Translations under genes and position numbers: made by a program
Shown: one piece after another, positions 46,034-55,389 of the stretch
How positions within the stretch are numbered: the first letter of the stretch is position 1
Layout: every line of letters begins with the position of its first letter
Assembly (NCBI GenBank): GCA_017474385.1
Contig: JAFVHU010000046.1
Coordinates: 1-64,000 of the forward strand
Direction: 5' to 3'
Origin: Afipia sp.
GTDB taxonomy: Bacteria > Pseudomonadota > Alphaproteobacteria > Rhizobiales > Xanthobacteraceae
Length of the DNA stretch: 64,000 nucleotides
The notes under the pieces: generated by a model
What the model was told of the DNA's origin: nothing
Database searches by the model: none
The model's input: only the letters and a program-made list of their open reading frames with translations

Positions 46034-46173
46034 CTCCCTCTCCCCGTTTACGGGGAGAGGGTTGGGGTGAGGGGGAATATGATCTGCACCATAAGCCCCT
46101 TACCCGGCTTGCCATAGCGCGTCGAAGACGCGCTATGGCAATCCGACCTCTCCCCGCCTGCGGGGAGAGGTGA
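46034..46173. repeat. Intergenic palindromes of the CTCTCCCCG family, copy 2
   Basis: CCCTCTCCCCGTTTACGGGGAGAGG and CCTCTCCCCGCCTGCGGGGAGAGG type hairpins flank an inner stem CCATAGCGCGTC / GACGCGCTATGG. Located between the convergent hppD and DMT-permease genes. Confidence 0.8.
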
Positions 46174-46208
46174 AGGCACGCTCGTAATGACGATCGATAC
46201 TGGCGGGC

Positions 46209-47105
46209 TTAAGTCTTGGCTTGTGCCGGTGCCGCCGTTCCCGAGCGCTTCAGGTTGAGCAGGTTGCCGGTCAGGATCAGCGCCGCGCCGACGACGGTCG
46301 CGGCGTCGAGACGCTCCGAATAGAGCAGCCAGCCAAGCGTCGCCGAGAGCGGCACGCGAAGAAAGTCCATCGGCACCACCACCGTTGCGTCGGCATAGCG
46401 CATCGCCTGCGCGAAGCAGTAGTGCGAATACGTTCCGCAGAACGCGATCACAAGAATCCACGGCCAGACATGAGCCGATGGCCAGTGCCAGGTGTAGACC
46501 GCCGGGACCAGCCCGATGGCTGATTGGATCACCAGCATCCAGAAGATGATGACGAGGACCGTATCGGTGCGGGTGAGGGATTTCACCATCACGATTGCGG
46601 CGCCAAAACCCATCGCGGCCAGCACCATGATCAACTGGCCCGGACTGATCTGCGCGGCGCCGGGCTGCACGATGACGACCACGCCGATCAGTCCCAGTAC
46701 GATCGCGAGCACTTTCCAGACGTTCAGGCGCTCGCCGATGAAACTGACGGCCAGCAGCGCGGTCCAGATCGGCATGGTGAATTCGATGGCGACCACCTGC
46801 GCGAGCGGGATCAGCGTCAGCGCCAGAAACCAGCCATACTGCGCGGCGTAGTGGACGATGTTGCGGACGATATGCGTGAGCGGCCGCGATGTTTTCATGC
46901 GCGCGAGGCCGCCGCTCACGTGGATCAGCGGGTAGAGCATCAGCAGGCCGATGACCGAACGCATTTCCATGATCTGAAACACGTTGAGTTCACGGGTGGC
47001 TTCGCGCCCGGCGACCAGCAGCACCAGCATCAGGGTCAGCCAGCCGGCCATCCAGCCGGCGGCCTTCGCATTGGAAGGCTGCATCGCAACGACCGATTGC
47101 GTCAC
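46209..47105 (-). CDS. EamA/DMT-family permease
   Basis: 298 residues with about ten hydrophobic segments in two EamA repeats (e.g. LTLMLVLLVAGREATRELNV, LAIVLGLIGVVVIVQPG, MGFGAAIVMVKSLTRTDTVL, WLLYSERLDAATVVGAALI). Drug/metabolite exporters of this group move amino acids, nucleobases or other small molecules. A GTG at 47105 preceded by GGGGG is used; the ATG at 47084 is the alternative. Substrate unknown. Confidence 0.86.
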   Translation of the reverse strand: MTQSVVAMQPSNAKAAGWMAGWLTLMLVLLVAGREATRELNVFQIMEMRSVIGLLMLYPLIHVSGGLARMKTSRPLTHIVRNIVHYAAQYGWFLALTLIPLAQVVAIEFTMPIWTALLAVSFIGERLNVWKVLAIVLGLIGVVVIVQPGAAQISPGQLIMVLAAMGFGAAIVMVKSLTRTDTVLVIIFWMLVIQSAIGLVPAVYTWHWPSAHVWPWILVIAFCGTYSHYCFAQAMRYADATVVVPMDFLRVPLSATLGWLLYSERLDAATVVGAALILTGNLLNLKRSGTAAPAQAKT

Positions 47106-47152
47106 ATGCGCCCCCGTGCTGCACCGCAAATCAACATCGCAGGTCCCCCGAT

Positions 47153-47319
47153 CTGGTGTGGTGGTTCGCAAGTCCGCATCACTTTCGCAGCACGTTCTGT
47201 TTTGCGGACTTGCGAGCCAAAACCACACCAGAATTATAGGTTTCTGGTGTCCTTTCGAATCCGAAGTTCGCCTAAGTGGGCGCTGCAAAATGAAGCGAAC
47301 ATCGGATTCGGGACACCAG
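47153..47319. repeat. Composite double-hairpin repeat, copy 2 (reverse orientation)
   Basis: Hairpin bounded by CTGGTGTGG / CCACACCAG (inner arms TTCGCAAGTCCGCA) followed by hairpin bounded by CTGGTGTCC / GGACACCAG (inner arms GAATCCGAAGTTCG). Order and sequence are the reverse complement of 19762-19923. The remainder of the 375-base gap between the DMT permease and the M20 gene holds nothing further that was recognised. Confidence 0.8.
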
Positions 47320-47480
47320 TGGATGGCCTGCTTACGCAATCTCTTTTCAGCCCGCAACATCGCGAAACTCGCAGCAGGCCCGTCAAGTTTGCATTGTGAA
47401 TCGGCCACTGAGTCTGCAACCATCGGGGCGAGCGGGGCGTCAGTTCCTGCCGTAAAACAAGCAAAACGAGAGGACACGCC

Positions 47481-48614
47481 TTGATCGATCCCGCCTCATT
47501 GCCGTTCGATACCGAGACCATGCTGACGGGCCTGCGCCCGTGGATCGAATGCGAAAGCCCGACCTGGGATGCCACCGCGGTCAACCGCATGCTTGAACTT
47601 GCCGCGCGTGACATGGCGATCAGCGGCGCCACGATTGAGACCATTGCCGGACGGCAGGGCTTTGGCGGCTGCATCCGCGCGCGGTTTCCTCACCCAAAGC
47701 AGGGGCAGCCGGGCATCCTGATCGCCGGGCATATGGACACGGTTCATCCGATCGGGACGCTGGAAAAACTGCCGTGGCGGCGCGAGGGCAGCAAATGCTA
47801 CGGCCCCGGAATTCTTGATATGAAGGGCGGCAACTACGCCTCGCTCGAAGCGATCCGGCAACTGGCCAAAGCGTCGATCACCACACCGCTGCCAGTGACG
47901 GTTCTGTTCACGCCTGACGAGGAAGTCGGAACGCCGAGCACGCGCGACATCATTGAAGCCGAAGCTGCGCGCAACAAATACGTGCTGGTGCCGGAGCCGG
48001 CGTTCAAGAATGCCGGCGTCATCACCGGCCGCTACGCGATTGCGCGGTTCAATCTGGAAGCGGCTGGCAAGCCGAGCCACGCCGGCGCAACGCTCGCGGC
48101 GGGCCGCTCGGCGATCCGTGAGATGGCCCGGCAGATCATCGCCATCGACGGCATGACCGGCGATGACTGCACTTTCAGCGTCGGCGTGGTGCATGGCGGG
48201 CAGTGGGTCAACTGCGTGGCCTCGAGTTGCCGCGGCGAAGCGCTGAGCATGGCGAAACGTCAGGCCGATCTCGACCGCGGTGTCGAGCGAATGCTGGCGC
48301 TGAACGGCACATCAAACGATGTCACATTCAAGGTGACGCGCGGCGTGACGCGGCCGGTCTGGGAGCCGAATGCCGGCACCATGGCGCTTTATGAACAGGC
48401 GCGCGCGGTGGGCGCGAAACTCGGCCTCGATCTGATCCAGGGCAGTTCGGGCGGCGGTTCCGATGGAAACTTCACCGGGGCAATGGGCCTGCCGACGCTC
48501 GATGGTCTCGGTGTTCGCGGTGCGGACTACCACACGCTGAACGAGCATATCGAAGTCGATAGCCTGGTCGAACGCGGAAGGTTGATGGCCGGTCTCTTGG
48601 CCAGCCTGCAATGA
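47481..48614 (+). CDS. M20-family metallopeptidase (glutamate carboxypeptidase-like)
   Basis: 377 residues. Zinc-site motifs: LIAGHMDTVHPIG, YGPGILDMKGGNYAS and FTPDEEVGTPSTRD, then VLVPEPA; the distal GSSGGGSDGNFTGAMG is also typical. A TTG start with GAGAGGA upstream is favoured; the next ATG is 13 codons later. It cleaves a C-terminal residue such as glutamate from a small peptide or folate-like compound. Followed in the same direction by a second M20 gene. Confidence 0.9.
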   Translation: MIDPASLPFDTETMLTGLRPWIECESPTWDATAVNRMLELAARDMAISGATIETIAGRQGFGGCIRARFPHPKQGQPGILIAGHMDTVHPIGTLEKLPWRREGSKCYGPGILDMKGGNYASLEAIRQLAKASITTPLPVTVLFTPDEEVGTPSTRDIIEAEAARNKYVLVPEPAFKNAGVITGRYAIARFNLEAAGKPSHAGATLAAGRSAIREMARQIIAIDGMTGDDCTFSVGVVHGGQWVNCVASSCRGEALSMAKRQADLDRGVERMLALNGTSNDVTFKVTRGVTRPVWEPNAGTMALYEQARAVGAKLGLDLIQGSSGGGSDGNFTGAMGLPTLDGLGVRGADYHTLNEHIEVDSLVERGRLMAGLLASLQ

Positions 48615-48678
48615 TTTGCCAAGATGAGCCGCGCGCTCAGGCTTTGTCATAATTATCATACGAACGGGATGACGCCGC

Positions 48679-49845
48679 ATGTCCAATATCGAGCTGATCG
48701 AAAGCTATACTGACGAACTCATTGCCATCCGCCGCGATCTTCATGCTCATCCCGAAATCGGCTTCGAGGAGCATCGCACGTCCGGCATCGTCGCGGAGAA
48801 ACTTGCTAGCTGGGGCATCGAGGTGCATCGCGGTCTCGGCGGCACCGGCGTCGTCGGTCTCTTGAAAGGCAAGGGCAACGGCAAAAAGCGGATCGGCTTG
48901 CGCGCCGACATGGACGCGCTGCCGATGGAAGAAAAGACCAATCTGAGCTGGCGCTCGACCATTACCGATCGCTTCCACGGCTGCGGCCATGACGGCCACA
49001 CCACCATTCTGCTCGGCACCGCGCGTTATCTGGCCGAGACGCGCAACTTCGACGGCACCGTGGCTTTTATTTTCCAACCCGCCGAAGAGGGACTTGGCGG
49101 TGCGCGTGCGATGATCAAGGACGGCCTATTCGAGAAGTTTCCGCTCGATGAGGTTTATGGGCTGCACAACGCGCCGCAGCTCAATCCGGGTCAGGTCGCG
49201 GTCTTTCCGGGGCCGAGCATGGCCTGCGCGGATTTCTTCGACATCACCATCACCGGTTATGGCAGCCACGGCGCGATGCCGGAAATGTCGCGCGATCCCG
49301 TGGTGATCGCAATGACGCTGGGTCAGGCGTTGCAGACCATCGTCAGCCGCAATGTCGATCCGCTCAAATCCGCGGTGCTGTCGATCACGCAGATTCATGC
49401 GGGCTCGGCCTACAACGTCATTCCGGGCGAGGCGACACTAGCCGGCACCGTGCGCACCTTTTCCGAGAAGGTCCGCGAACAGATCCGCGACCGGATGCGC
49501 ACCATCGCGGCGGGCATGGCCGCGGCGTTTCAGGTCGAGATCAAGGTCGAGATTCGCGACATCTTCTCGGTGCTGATCAATCACGAGGCGCAGGCGCATT
49601 TCGTGGCGGATGTGGCGCGGGATGTTGTCGGCAACGACAATGTGCTGACGACGCCGACGCCGAAAATGGGCAGCGAGGATTTCGCCGACATGTTGTTGAA
49701 GGTGCCGGGCGCCTATTTCTGGCTGGGCCACGAGGGATCGGTGCCGCTGCACAATCCGGGTTTCATCCTTGACGACGGAATCCTGCCTGTTGGCGCAAGC
49801 CTGTTCTCGCGCATCATCGAGCAGCGGATGCCGATGGTGGCGTGA
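48679..49845 (+). CDS. M20-family amidohydrolase (hippurate hydrolase-like)
   Basis: 388 residues. Motifs IRRDLHAHPEIGFEEHRT, LRADMDALPMEE, HGCGHDGHTTILLGTAR, FQPAEEGLGGARAM, and TPKMGSEDFADML, which are those of the HipO/AmhX group. It hydrolyses N-acyl amino acids or similar amides in the cytoplasm. It starts about 65 bases after the preceding M20 gene. Confidence 0.93.
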   Translation: MSNIELIESYTDELIAIRRDLHAHPEIGFEEHRTSGIVAEKLASWGIEVHRGLGGTGVVGLLKGKGNGKKRIGLRADMDALPMEEKTNLSWRSTITDRFHGCGHDGHTTILLGTARYLAETRNFDGTVAFIFQPAEEGLGGARAMIKDGLFEKFPLDEVYGLHNAPQLNPGQVAVFPGPSMACADFFDITITGYGSHGAMPEMSRDPVVIAMTLGQALQTIVSRNVDPLKSAVLSITQIHAGSAYNVIPGEATLAGTVRTFSEKVREQIRDRMRTIAAGMAAAFQVEIKVEIRDIFSVLINHEAQAHFVADVARDVVGNDNVLTTPTPKMGSEDFADMLLKVPGAYFWLGHEGSVPLHNPGFILDDGILPVGASLFSRIIEQRMPMVA

Positions 49846-49855
49846 AGATTGGATC

Positions 49856-49962
49856 CGTCATCCTGAGGTGTGCGCTCTCGCGCGCCTCGAAGGATGACGG
49901 TGCAATGGAAATGCCGCCGCCCTTCGAGGCCTCCGCTTCGCTACGGCTCCTCAGGGTGACGG
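49856..49962. repeat. Inverted repeat of the CGTCATCCTGAGG family, copy 2
   Basis: CGTCATCCTGAGGTG is matched imperfectly by CTCCTCAGGGTGACGG at the far end, with inner CCTCGAAGGATG / CCCTTCGAGG arms. Degenerate relative of 16666-16772, at a convergent gene junction. Confidence 0.7.
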
Positions 49963-49966
49963 CATC

Positions 49967-50821
49967 CTAGCTGTCGGAAGTTTGCGCGAATAGCTGCCGG
50001 ACCAGCGTCGTCAGCCGGCCCGTGGGGGAAGCCAGTTCATCCATCATGGTGAAATGGTTCGCCTTCGGGATTTCCTCATAGATCACCGGCAAGCCATACG
50101 TCGCGCGATGTGCGGCGTAGTCGGCGGACTGCTTGCGCAGCAACGGTAATTCTCCGCTTCCCGCCACGATGACGAGCGGCTTGTTCACGCCGCCGGGATT
50201 TCGCATCGGCGAGTTGCGCTGGATCGTTGCGTCATCGAGATTGAGTTTGGCATTCAGATAGCTGTGGCTGATCGGCTCCAGATCATAAATGCCGCTGATC
50301 AGAAGCCCGGCCTTGATATGGGGATGGCCGAGCGACATCGATGATAGGTGCCCGCCGGCCGACCAGCCCGATACGATCATCTTGTTCGGGTCGCCGCCTA
50401 ACGTGGGCAGTTCGGTCACAAGGTAATCGATGCCGGTGCGAACCTCGTCCACGATCTGATCGAGGGTGGCATCGGGCGCGAGCGTATAGCCGATCAGGGC
50501 GACGTTGATGCCATGAGCCATCGGGCCCGCCGCGCAGAAGGTGAAGTTCTCCTTCGCGCGCGTCTGCCAGTAGCCGCCGTGAATGAAGACCAGCGTTGGG
50601 CCGCCGTCTCTTGCTTTCAGGAAATCGATCCGGTTGCGGTCGCGCGGTCCGTAGCGAAGATCGAGGGATTGCGGATGCCGGGCCCGCATCTCTGCGGAAA
50701 GACGATCCCACTCCGCAATAATGGACGCGGTCTCGGACACATGAAGCGTGTTGTTGAAGCCGAGATCGAGCTGTTCCTGCGTCAGCTTGCGCCAATCCGG
50801 TGCATCGATGGGCGCGCTCAT
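49967..50821 (-). CDS. Alpha/beta hydrolase, arylformamidase-like
   Basis: 284 residues. LVFIHGGYWQTRAKENF carries the HGGYW oxyanion motif of kynurenine-formamidase-like enzymes; the nucleophile elbow is VSGWSAGGHLSSM; the late His is in KANHFTMMDEL. An upstream CGGAGAT supports ATG 50821. It may deformylate N-formylkynurenine or hydrolyse an unrelated amide/ester; no other kynurenine-pathway gene is adjacent. Upstream lies an MFS transporter in the same direction. Confidence 0.85.
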   Translation of the reverse strand: MSAPIDAPDWRKLTQEQLDLGFNNTLHVSETASIIAEWDRLSAEMRARHPQSLDLRYGPRDRNRIDFLKARDGGPTLVFIHGGYWQTRAKENFTFCAAGPMAHGINVALIGYTLAPDATLDQIVDEVRTGIDYLVTELPTLGGDPNKMIVSGWSAGGHLSSMSLGHPHIKAGLLISGIYDLEPISHSYLNAKLNLDDATIQRNSPMRNPGGVNKPLVIVAGSGELPLLRKQSADYAAHRATYGLPVIYEEIPKANHFTMMDELASPTGRLTTLVRQLFAQTSDS

Positions 50822-50888
50822 GAGAACATCTCCGGTTTCATCGTTTCGTGATGATCGCAACTGCCAGGCATCGGCGCAACCCGCTTGT

Positions 50889-52115
50889 TTATTGTCGGAG
50901 CGCAGGGACGACGAGAAACGGGATCATGCCGAGGATCACGCTGATCAGGGCAAACAGCAGCAGCGCATCGTAATTTCCCGTCATGTCGTGGATCAGGCCG
51001 CCGGCCCATGAGCCGAACGCCGAGCCAAGACCACTGCCGATGACAATCGTTCCATAGATCGTGCCGACGCGCTCGCCGCGGAAAATCTTCATCGCGGTTG
51101 CCGTGATCAGCGGGCCGCGCGAGCCGATCATGCTGCCGAATATCACGACGAACGCGGTCAGAAGCCAGAAATTAGGATACGATTTCAGCAGCCAGAGCAG
51201 GCCGATGCCGATGATCGACAGGGCATAACTGAACAGCACCGAGCGGCGGCGGCCGATAACTCCGTCGAGCCAGGTAACGCCGAGCATGCCGAACAGCAGC
51301 ACCACGCCGCTGAATCCCCATGCGGTCGCGGCCTGCAGCGGCGGGAATCCGGCGTCGACCAGATAGGCGACGATCTGGGCCGAGAGCGCGAACATGCCGA
51401 CAGCGGTGAAGAAGAATGTGCAGAACAGCGCCCAGAACGCGTGATGACGCATGGCGCTGAGCAACGTCCAGCCTTCGTCAAGGACTTCGGCGGCCGTGCT
51501 CCTGGCCAGCGTGACCGAACCCGACGCGAACAATTTCCACGGCAGCAACAGCAGCGGCACTAGCAGGATCAGCGCGGTCCCGCCGAAGATCTGATACGCG
51601 CCGCGCCAGCCCACGCGGTCGATCAGAACCTGCGACAGCGGCAACAGGATCAGCACGCCGGCGCCGGTCGCGGAGTAGACCACGGCCATCGCGGTCGGCA
51701 GTTTCGGGCCGAACCACCGGCCCAGCAGGATCGAATTCGGGACGTTGCCGATACAGGCGATGCCGAAACCGGCGCACAGGCCGAGACTCACCTGAAACTG
51801 CCAGAGCTGCTGCGCATAGGCGGCGGCGAGAAATGCGCTGCCGAGCAACAGCAACCCCAATGAGTAGACGACGCGGGGGCCCGATCGGTCGAACAGCCGG
51901 CCGATGACGGGGGCGGACAGGCCGCCGGCGAGGGCTGCCAGCGAGTAGATCGAGATGATTTCCGCCCGGTCCCAGCCGAAGCTCTGGGAAATCGGCAGCA
52001 AGAAGACGGTGAAGCTTTCGCCGAGCCCGCGGCCGAGCACCGACAGGGCGAAACACAGCGCCAGCACATTGAGGGCGATGTGCACCGGCTTCATGCCCGG
52101 TTTGATGGGCTTCAT
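50889..52115 (-). CDS. MFS transporter
   Basis: 408 residues with twelve predicted helices; loop motif GGLSAPVIGRLFDRSGPR and the YSATGAGVLILLPLSQ region are typical of the monocarboxylate/oxalate-formate-type major facilitator group. It probably imports an organic acid. It lies between the arylformamidase-like gene and the GntR gene, all in one direction, and may belong to the GntR-controlled cassette. Confidence 0.88.
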   Translation of the reverse strand: MKPIKPGMKPVHIALNVLALCFALSVLGRGLGESFTVFLLPISQSFGWDRAEIISIYSLAALAGGLSAPVIGRLFDRSGPRVVYSLGLLLLGSAFLAAAYAQQLWQFQVSLGLCAGFGIACIGNVPNSILLGRWFGPKLPTAMAVVYSATGAGVLILLPLSQVLIDRVGWRGAYQIFGGTALILLVPLLLLPWKLFASGSVTLARSTAAEVLDEGWTLLSAMRHHAFWALFCTFFFTAVGMFALSAQIVAYLVDAGFPPLQAATAWGFSGVVLLFGMLGVTWLDGVIGRRRSVLFSYALSIIGIGLLWLLKSYPNFWLLTAFVVIFGSMIGSRGPLITATAMKIFRGERVGTIYGTIVIGSGLGSAFGSWAGGLIHDMTGNYDALLLFALISVILGMIPFLVVPALRQ

Positions 52116-52224
52116 CGGGCAGGCCCGGAGAGCGGATCGCGATTCATATCTCTATGAACCGCAATTCGGCGGCCGGGAGCAGGTGCAGTTTGCGAATGCG
52201 CCTATGCAATCGCGCGCGGCGCGG

Positions 52225-52929
52225 TCAGAGATGCTTCATCCCGAACTGGTCCAGCAGCGGCAGGAGTTCGCTGCGCGCGCGCCGCCGGTGATTTTGGGCT
52301 TCGCTGCACGACAGCATCGCATCGCCGCTCTTGATGGCGGCAATGAGCGCCTGATGCTCCTTGAGCGATTTGGTTGGCTTGGCGCGCAGGCGGAGGGTCA
52401 TCATCCGTGCGCGGTGCGATTGATCCATGATGGTGTTGGCGAGGCGGGCGAGGCGCGTATTGCCGCTGCCGTCGATCAGGGCGCGATGAAAGCGATCGTC
52501 TGCGCGCGCCCATGCGTCGAGTTCGTCGCGCTGCAACGCGGCTTTCATTTCGGCGTTGATGTCCTCCAGCGCCGCGACGATAGGGCGGCGGTCCTTCGGG
52601 CTCATGGCGGCGATCAGTTCAGCGGCCATGCCCTCGAGGGCGATGATCACGTCATAGACCTCGCGCATATCGTCCGGCGACAGCGCCAGAACGGTAACGC
52701 CGCGTTTGGGCAGAACCCGCACCAGGCCTTCTTCCTGAAGCCGGATCAGCGCCTCATGAACGGGGGTCCGGCTCATGCCGAGCCGGAGCGCGATTTCCTG
52801 CTCCGAGCCCTGGTAACCGGGCGCGAAGGCGTTGTCGCGAATGGCGTTCTTCAGCGCCTGATAGGCGTCGGCGACAAGCGAGGGTGCCTTGGCAAGCGGC
52901 TCTGCGGTGGGCGTTTTGAGGCGACTCAT
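52225..52929 (-). CDS. GntR-family (FadR/FCD subgroup) transcriptional regulator
   Basis: 234 residues from ATG 52929 with an AGGAAC site. Winged-helix domain: ALKNAIRDNAFAPG, QEIALRLGMSRTPVHEALIR and VRVLPKRGVTVL; FCD ligand domain with VYDVIIALEGMAAELIA, DDRFHRALIDGSGN and EHQALIAAIKSGD. The His-rich positions suggest a metal-assisted organic-acid site. It is divergent from the tartrate-dehydrogenase-like gene, with a perfect palindrome between them. Confidence 0.92.
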   Translation of the reverse strand: MSRLKTPTAEPLAKAPSLVADAYQALKNAIRDNAFAPGYQGSEQEIALRLGMSRTPVHEALIRLQEEGLVRVLPKRGVTVLALSPDDMREVYDVIIALEGMAAELIAAMSPKDRRPIVAALEDINAEMKAALQRDELDAWARADDRFHRALIDGSGNTRLARLANTIMDQSHRARMMTLRLRAKPTKSLKEHQALIAAIKSGDAMLSCSEAQNHRRRARSELLPLLDQFGMKHL

Positions 52930-52989
52930 GTCCGTTCCTGGCTGCAAGTTCCTTATAGCGGCTAGCCTGTGGCCGGCGCGAGGTCTCTT

Positions 52990-53028
52990 GACATCCATAC
53001 CATCTTCCATGGAAGATGACATCCATAA
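52990..53028. promoter_or_regulatory. Candidate GntR operator
   Basis: An 18-base perfect palindrome CATCTTCCATGGAAGATG (53001-53018) is framed by two direct repeats GACATCCATA (52990-52999 and 53019-53028). It lies between the GntR gene and the dehydrogenase gene; autoregulation and control of the cassette are inferred. Confidence 0.6.
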
Positions 53029-53120
53029 CGTGCGGCCGGTGACAGGCGGCTGGAGGGCCTGCCGGCCCGTTCAGCCACGGCGGCTCGCGTCTGCGATTCA
53101 ACCAAACGAACGGATTCAGC

Positions 53121-54203
53121 GTGAAGACTTATCGAATTGCGGCCATACCGGGCGACGGCATCGGCTCCGAAGTGATCTCCGCCGGCGTGGAAGCGCTGAA
53201 TGCCTGCGCCAAGCGCGATGGCGGATTTGCTTTCGCGTTCGATCATTTCGACTGGGGATCGGAGCGCTACAAAAAGACCGGCGCATTCATGCCGGACAAC
53301 GGACGCGACCTGATCAGGAAGCATGATGCGATCCTGTTCGGCTCGGCCGGTGTGCCGGACGTGCCCGATCACGTCACACTTTGGGGGCTGCGGCTCGCGA
53401 TCTGCCAGCCGTTCGATCAGTACGCCAACGTCCGGCCGACCCGCATTCTGCCGGGCATCGTCAGCCCGCTGCGCAATGTATCCGGACCGGAACTGGACTG
53501 GGTGATCGTGCGCGAGAACTCCGAAGGCGAGTATGCCGGTGTCGGCGGCCGGGTGCATCGCGGGTTGCCCGAGGAAGCCGCCACCGATGTGTCGATGTTC
53601 ACCCGCGCGGGCGTGGCGCGCATCATGCGCTTTGCGTTCGCGCTGGCGCGGTCACGGCCGCGCAAATTTCTGACCGTCGTGACTAAATCGAATGCCCAGC
53701 GTCACGCGATGGTGATGTGGGACGAGATTGCTGCCGAGGTCGCCCGCGAATTTCCCGATGTCACATGGGACAAGATGCTGGTCGACGCCATGACCATGCG
53801 GATGACACTCAAGCCCGAAACCCTCGACACCATCGTTGCGACCAATCTGCATGCCGATATTCTCTCGGATCTGGCCGCAGCACTGGCGGGCTCGCTCGGC
53901 ATCGCGCCGACGGCCAATCTGAATCCCGAGCGGACATTCCCGTCGATGTTCGAGCCGATCCATGGCTCGGCCTTCGACATCATCGGCAAAGGGATCGCGA
54001 ATCCGATCGGCACATTCTGGTCCAGCGTCATGATGCTGGAGCATCTCGGCGAACCCTCCGCCGCGGCGCGGCTGATGCGGGCCATCGAAAAAGTGACCGC
54101 GGACAAATCGCTGCACACGCCGGACCTCGGCGGAAAGGCAAGAACCGCCGACGTCACCAAGGCGGTGTGCGATGCGTTGGCCGGAGATAATCAGGCCAAC
54201 TAG
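53121..54203 (+). CDS. Tartrate / D-malate-type dehydrogenase (isocitrate-dehydrogenase family)
   Basis: 360 residues. IDH/IPMDH fold: IAAIPGDGIGSEVISAG, WVIVRENSEGEYAGVGGRVH (substrate-binding Arg-Glu-Asn), VVTKSNAQRHAMVMWDE, LVDAMTMRM, NLHADILSDLAAALAGSLG and FEPIHGSAFDIIGKG. This pattern fits the tartrate dehydrogenase/D-malate dehydrogenase group and not isocitrate or 3-isopropylmalate. GTG start. It acts with NAD and a divalent metal. First gene of a plus-strand cassette controlled by the GntR protein. Confidence 0.88.
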   Translation: MKTYRIAAIPGDGIGSEVISAGVEALNACAKRDGGFAFAFDHFDWGSERYKKTGAFMPDNGRDLIRKHDAILFGSAGVPDVPDHVTLWGLRLAICQPFDQYANVRPTRILPGIVSPLRNVSGPELDWVIVRENSEGEYAGVGGRVHRGLPEEAATDVSMFTRAGVARIMRFAFALARSRPRKFLTVVTKSNAQRHAMVMWDEIAAEVAREFPDVTWDKMLVDAMTMRMTLKPETLDTIVATNLHADILSDLAAALAGSLGIAPTANLNPERTFPSMFEPIHGSAFDIIGKGIANPIGTFWSSVMMLEHLGEPSAAARLMRAIEKVTADKSLHTPDLGGKARTADVTKAVCDALAGDNQAN

Positions 54204-54289
54204 ACAAAACAAGCGGAACCGGCCGCAGAGCCGGACCAGCAAGCCAAAGAAGAAAAGAAGGCAAGGAAACAAACCAAGGGGAGAACGCG

Positions 54290-55279
54290 ATGCGGAAGCT
54301 GTTCGTCGGGTTTGCAGGTTCGGTTGCGGCGGCGTTGCTGTCGATGTCGGCAATGGGACCCGCCGCAGCGCAAGGCTTTCCGTCGCGTCCGATCACTCTG
54401 ATCGTCCCGGCCGCAGCGGGTGGACCGACCGATGCGGTGTCCCGCCTTGTTGCGGAGTCGATGGGACGAACGCTCGGCCAGCAAATCGTGGTGGAGAATG
54501 TCGGCGGTGCCGGCGGCACCATCGGCATGACCCGCGTGGCGAAGTCTCTCGCCGACGGCTACATGGTGACGGTCTGGCATATCGCGCAGGCGACCGCGCC
54601 GTCGCTCTACGATAACCTCCGCTACAACGTGATCGACGATTTCGATTCCATCGGCCGCATCGCGGACGTGCCGATGACGATTGTCGGCAAGAGCGGTCTT
54701 GAACCGAAGACCGCCAAGGAACTGATCGACTGGATCAAGCAGAAGAAAACCGCGGTGACCTACGCCCACGCGGGAATCGGTTCGGCCTCGCATCTGTGCG
54801 CGATCATGTTCATGAGCGCCATCGACACCCAGATGACGGCCTTGTCTTACCGCGGAACCGGGCCGGCGATGTCGGACTTGCTCGGCGGCCAGTTCGACAT
54901 GATGTGCGACCAGACCACGACCACCACGGCGCAGATCAAGGATTCCAAGATCAAGGGGTATGCTGCGACCACCAAGGAGCGGCTGAAGATTCTCCCTGAT
55001 CTCCCGACGCTCGACGAAGCCGGGCTGAAGAATTTCGAAGTGGCCGCATGGCATGCGATGTGGGCGCCGAAGGGATTGCCGGCCGACGTCCAGAAGAAAC
55101 TGAGCGATGCTTTGCAGACCGCGCTGAAAGATCCGAAAGTCATCGAGCGCCTGGCGGCGCTCGGCATCGAGCCGGTGAAGCCGGAGCAGGCGACGCCGCA
55201 GGCGCTGTCCGCCCATCTCAAGGCTGAAGTCGCGAAATGGTCGCCGGTGATTCAGGCGTCGGGCGCGAAGGGAAACTAA
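54290..55279 (+). CDS. TTT-family (Bug) periplasmic solute-binding protein
   Basis: 329 residues. Signal peptide ending AAAQ, then FPSRPITLIVPAAAGGPTDAVSR, GQQIVVENVGGAGGTIG, and HLCAIMFMSAI, typical Bug/TctC-like residues. It captures a carboxylated metabolite for a tripartite tricarboxylate transporter. No TctA/TctB membrane genes lie nearby, so it may work with permeases encoded elsewhere or with the MFS protein. About 86 bases after the dehydrogenase gene. Confidence 0.9.
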   Translation: MRKLFVGFAGSVAAALLSMSAMGPAAAQGFPSRPITLIVPAAAGGPTDAVSRLVAESMGRTLGQQIVVENVGGAGGTIGMTRVAKSLADGYMVTVWHIAQATAPSLYDNLRYNVIDDFDSIGRIADVPMTIVGKSGLEPKTAKELIDWIKQKKTAVTYAHAGIGSASHLCAIMFMSAIDTQMTALSYRGTGPAMSDLLGGQFDMMCDQTTTTTAQIKDSKIKGYAATTKERLKILPDLPTLDEAGLKNFEVAAWHAMWAPKGLPADVQKKLSDALQTALKDPKVIERLAALGIEPVKPEQATPQALSAHLKAEVAKWSPVIQASGAKGN

Positions 55280-55389
55280 CCCTCGGATGTGTCATAGCGG
55301 CGCGGCAGAACCGGCAATTGTCGGATCGGCACGCAGCCGCTAAAGCCTGTTGCATTATCCCATCATCAATCGAAGTCTTGGAGAGCGTC

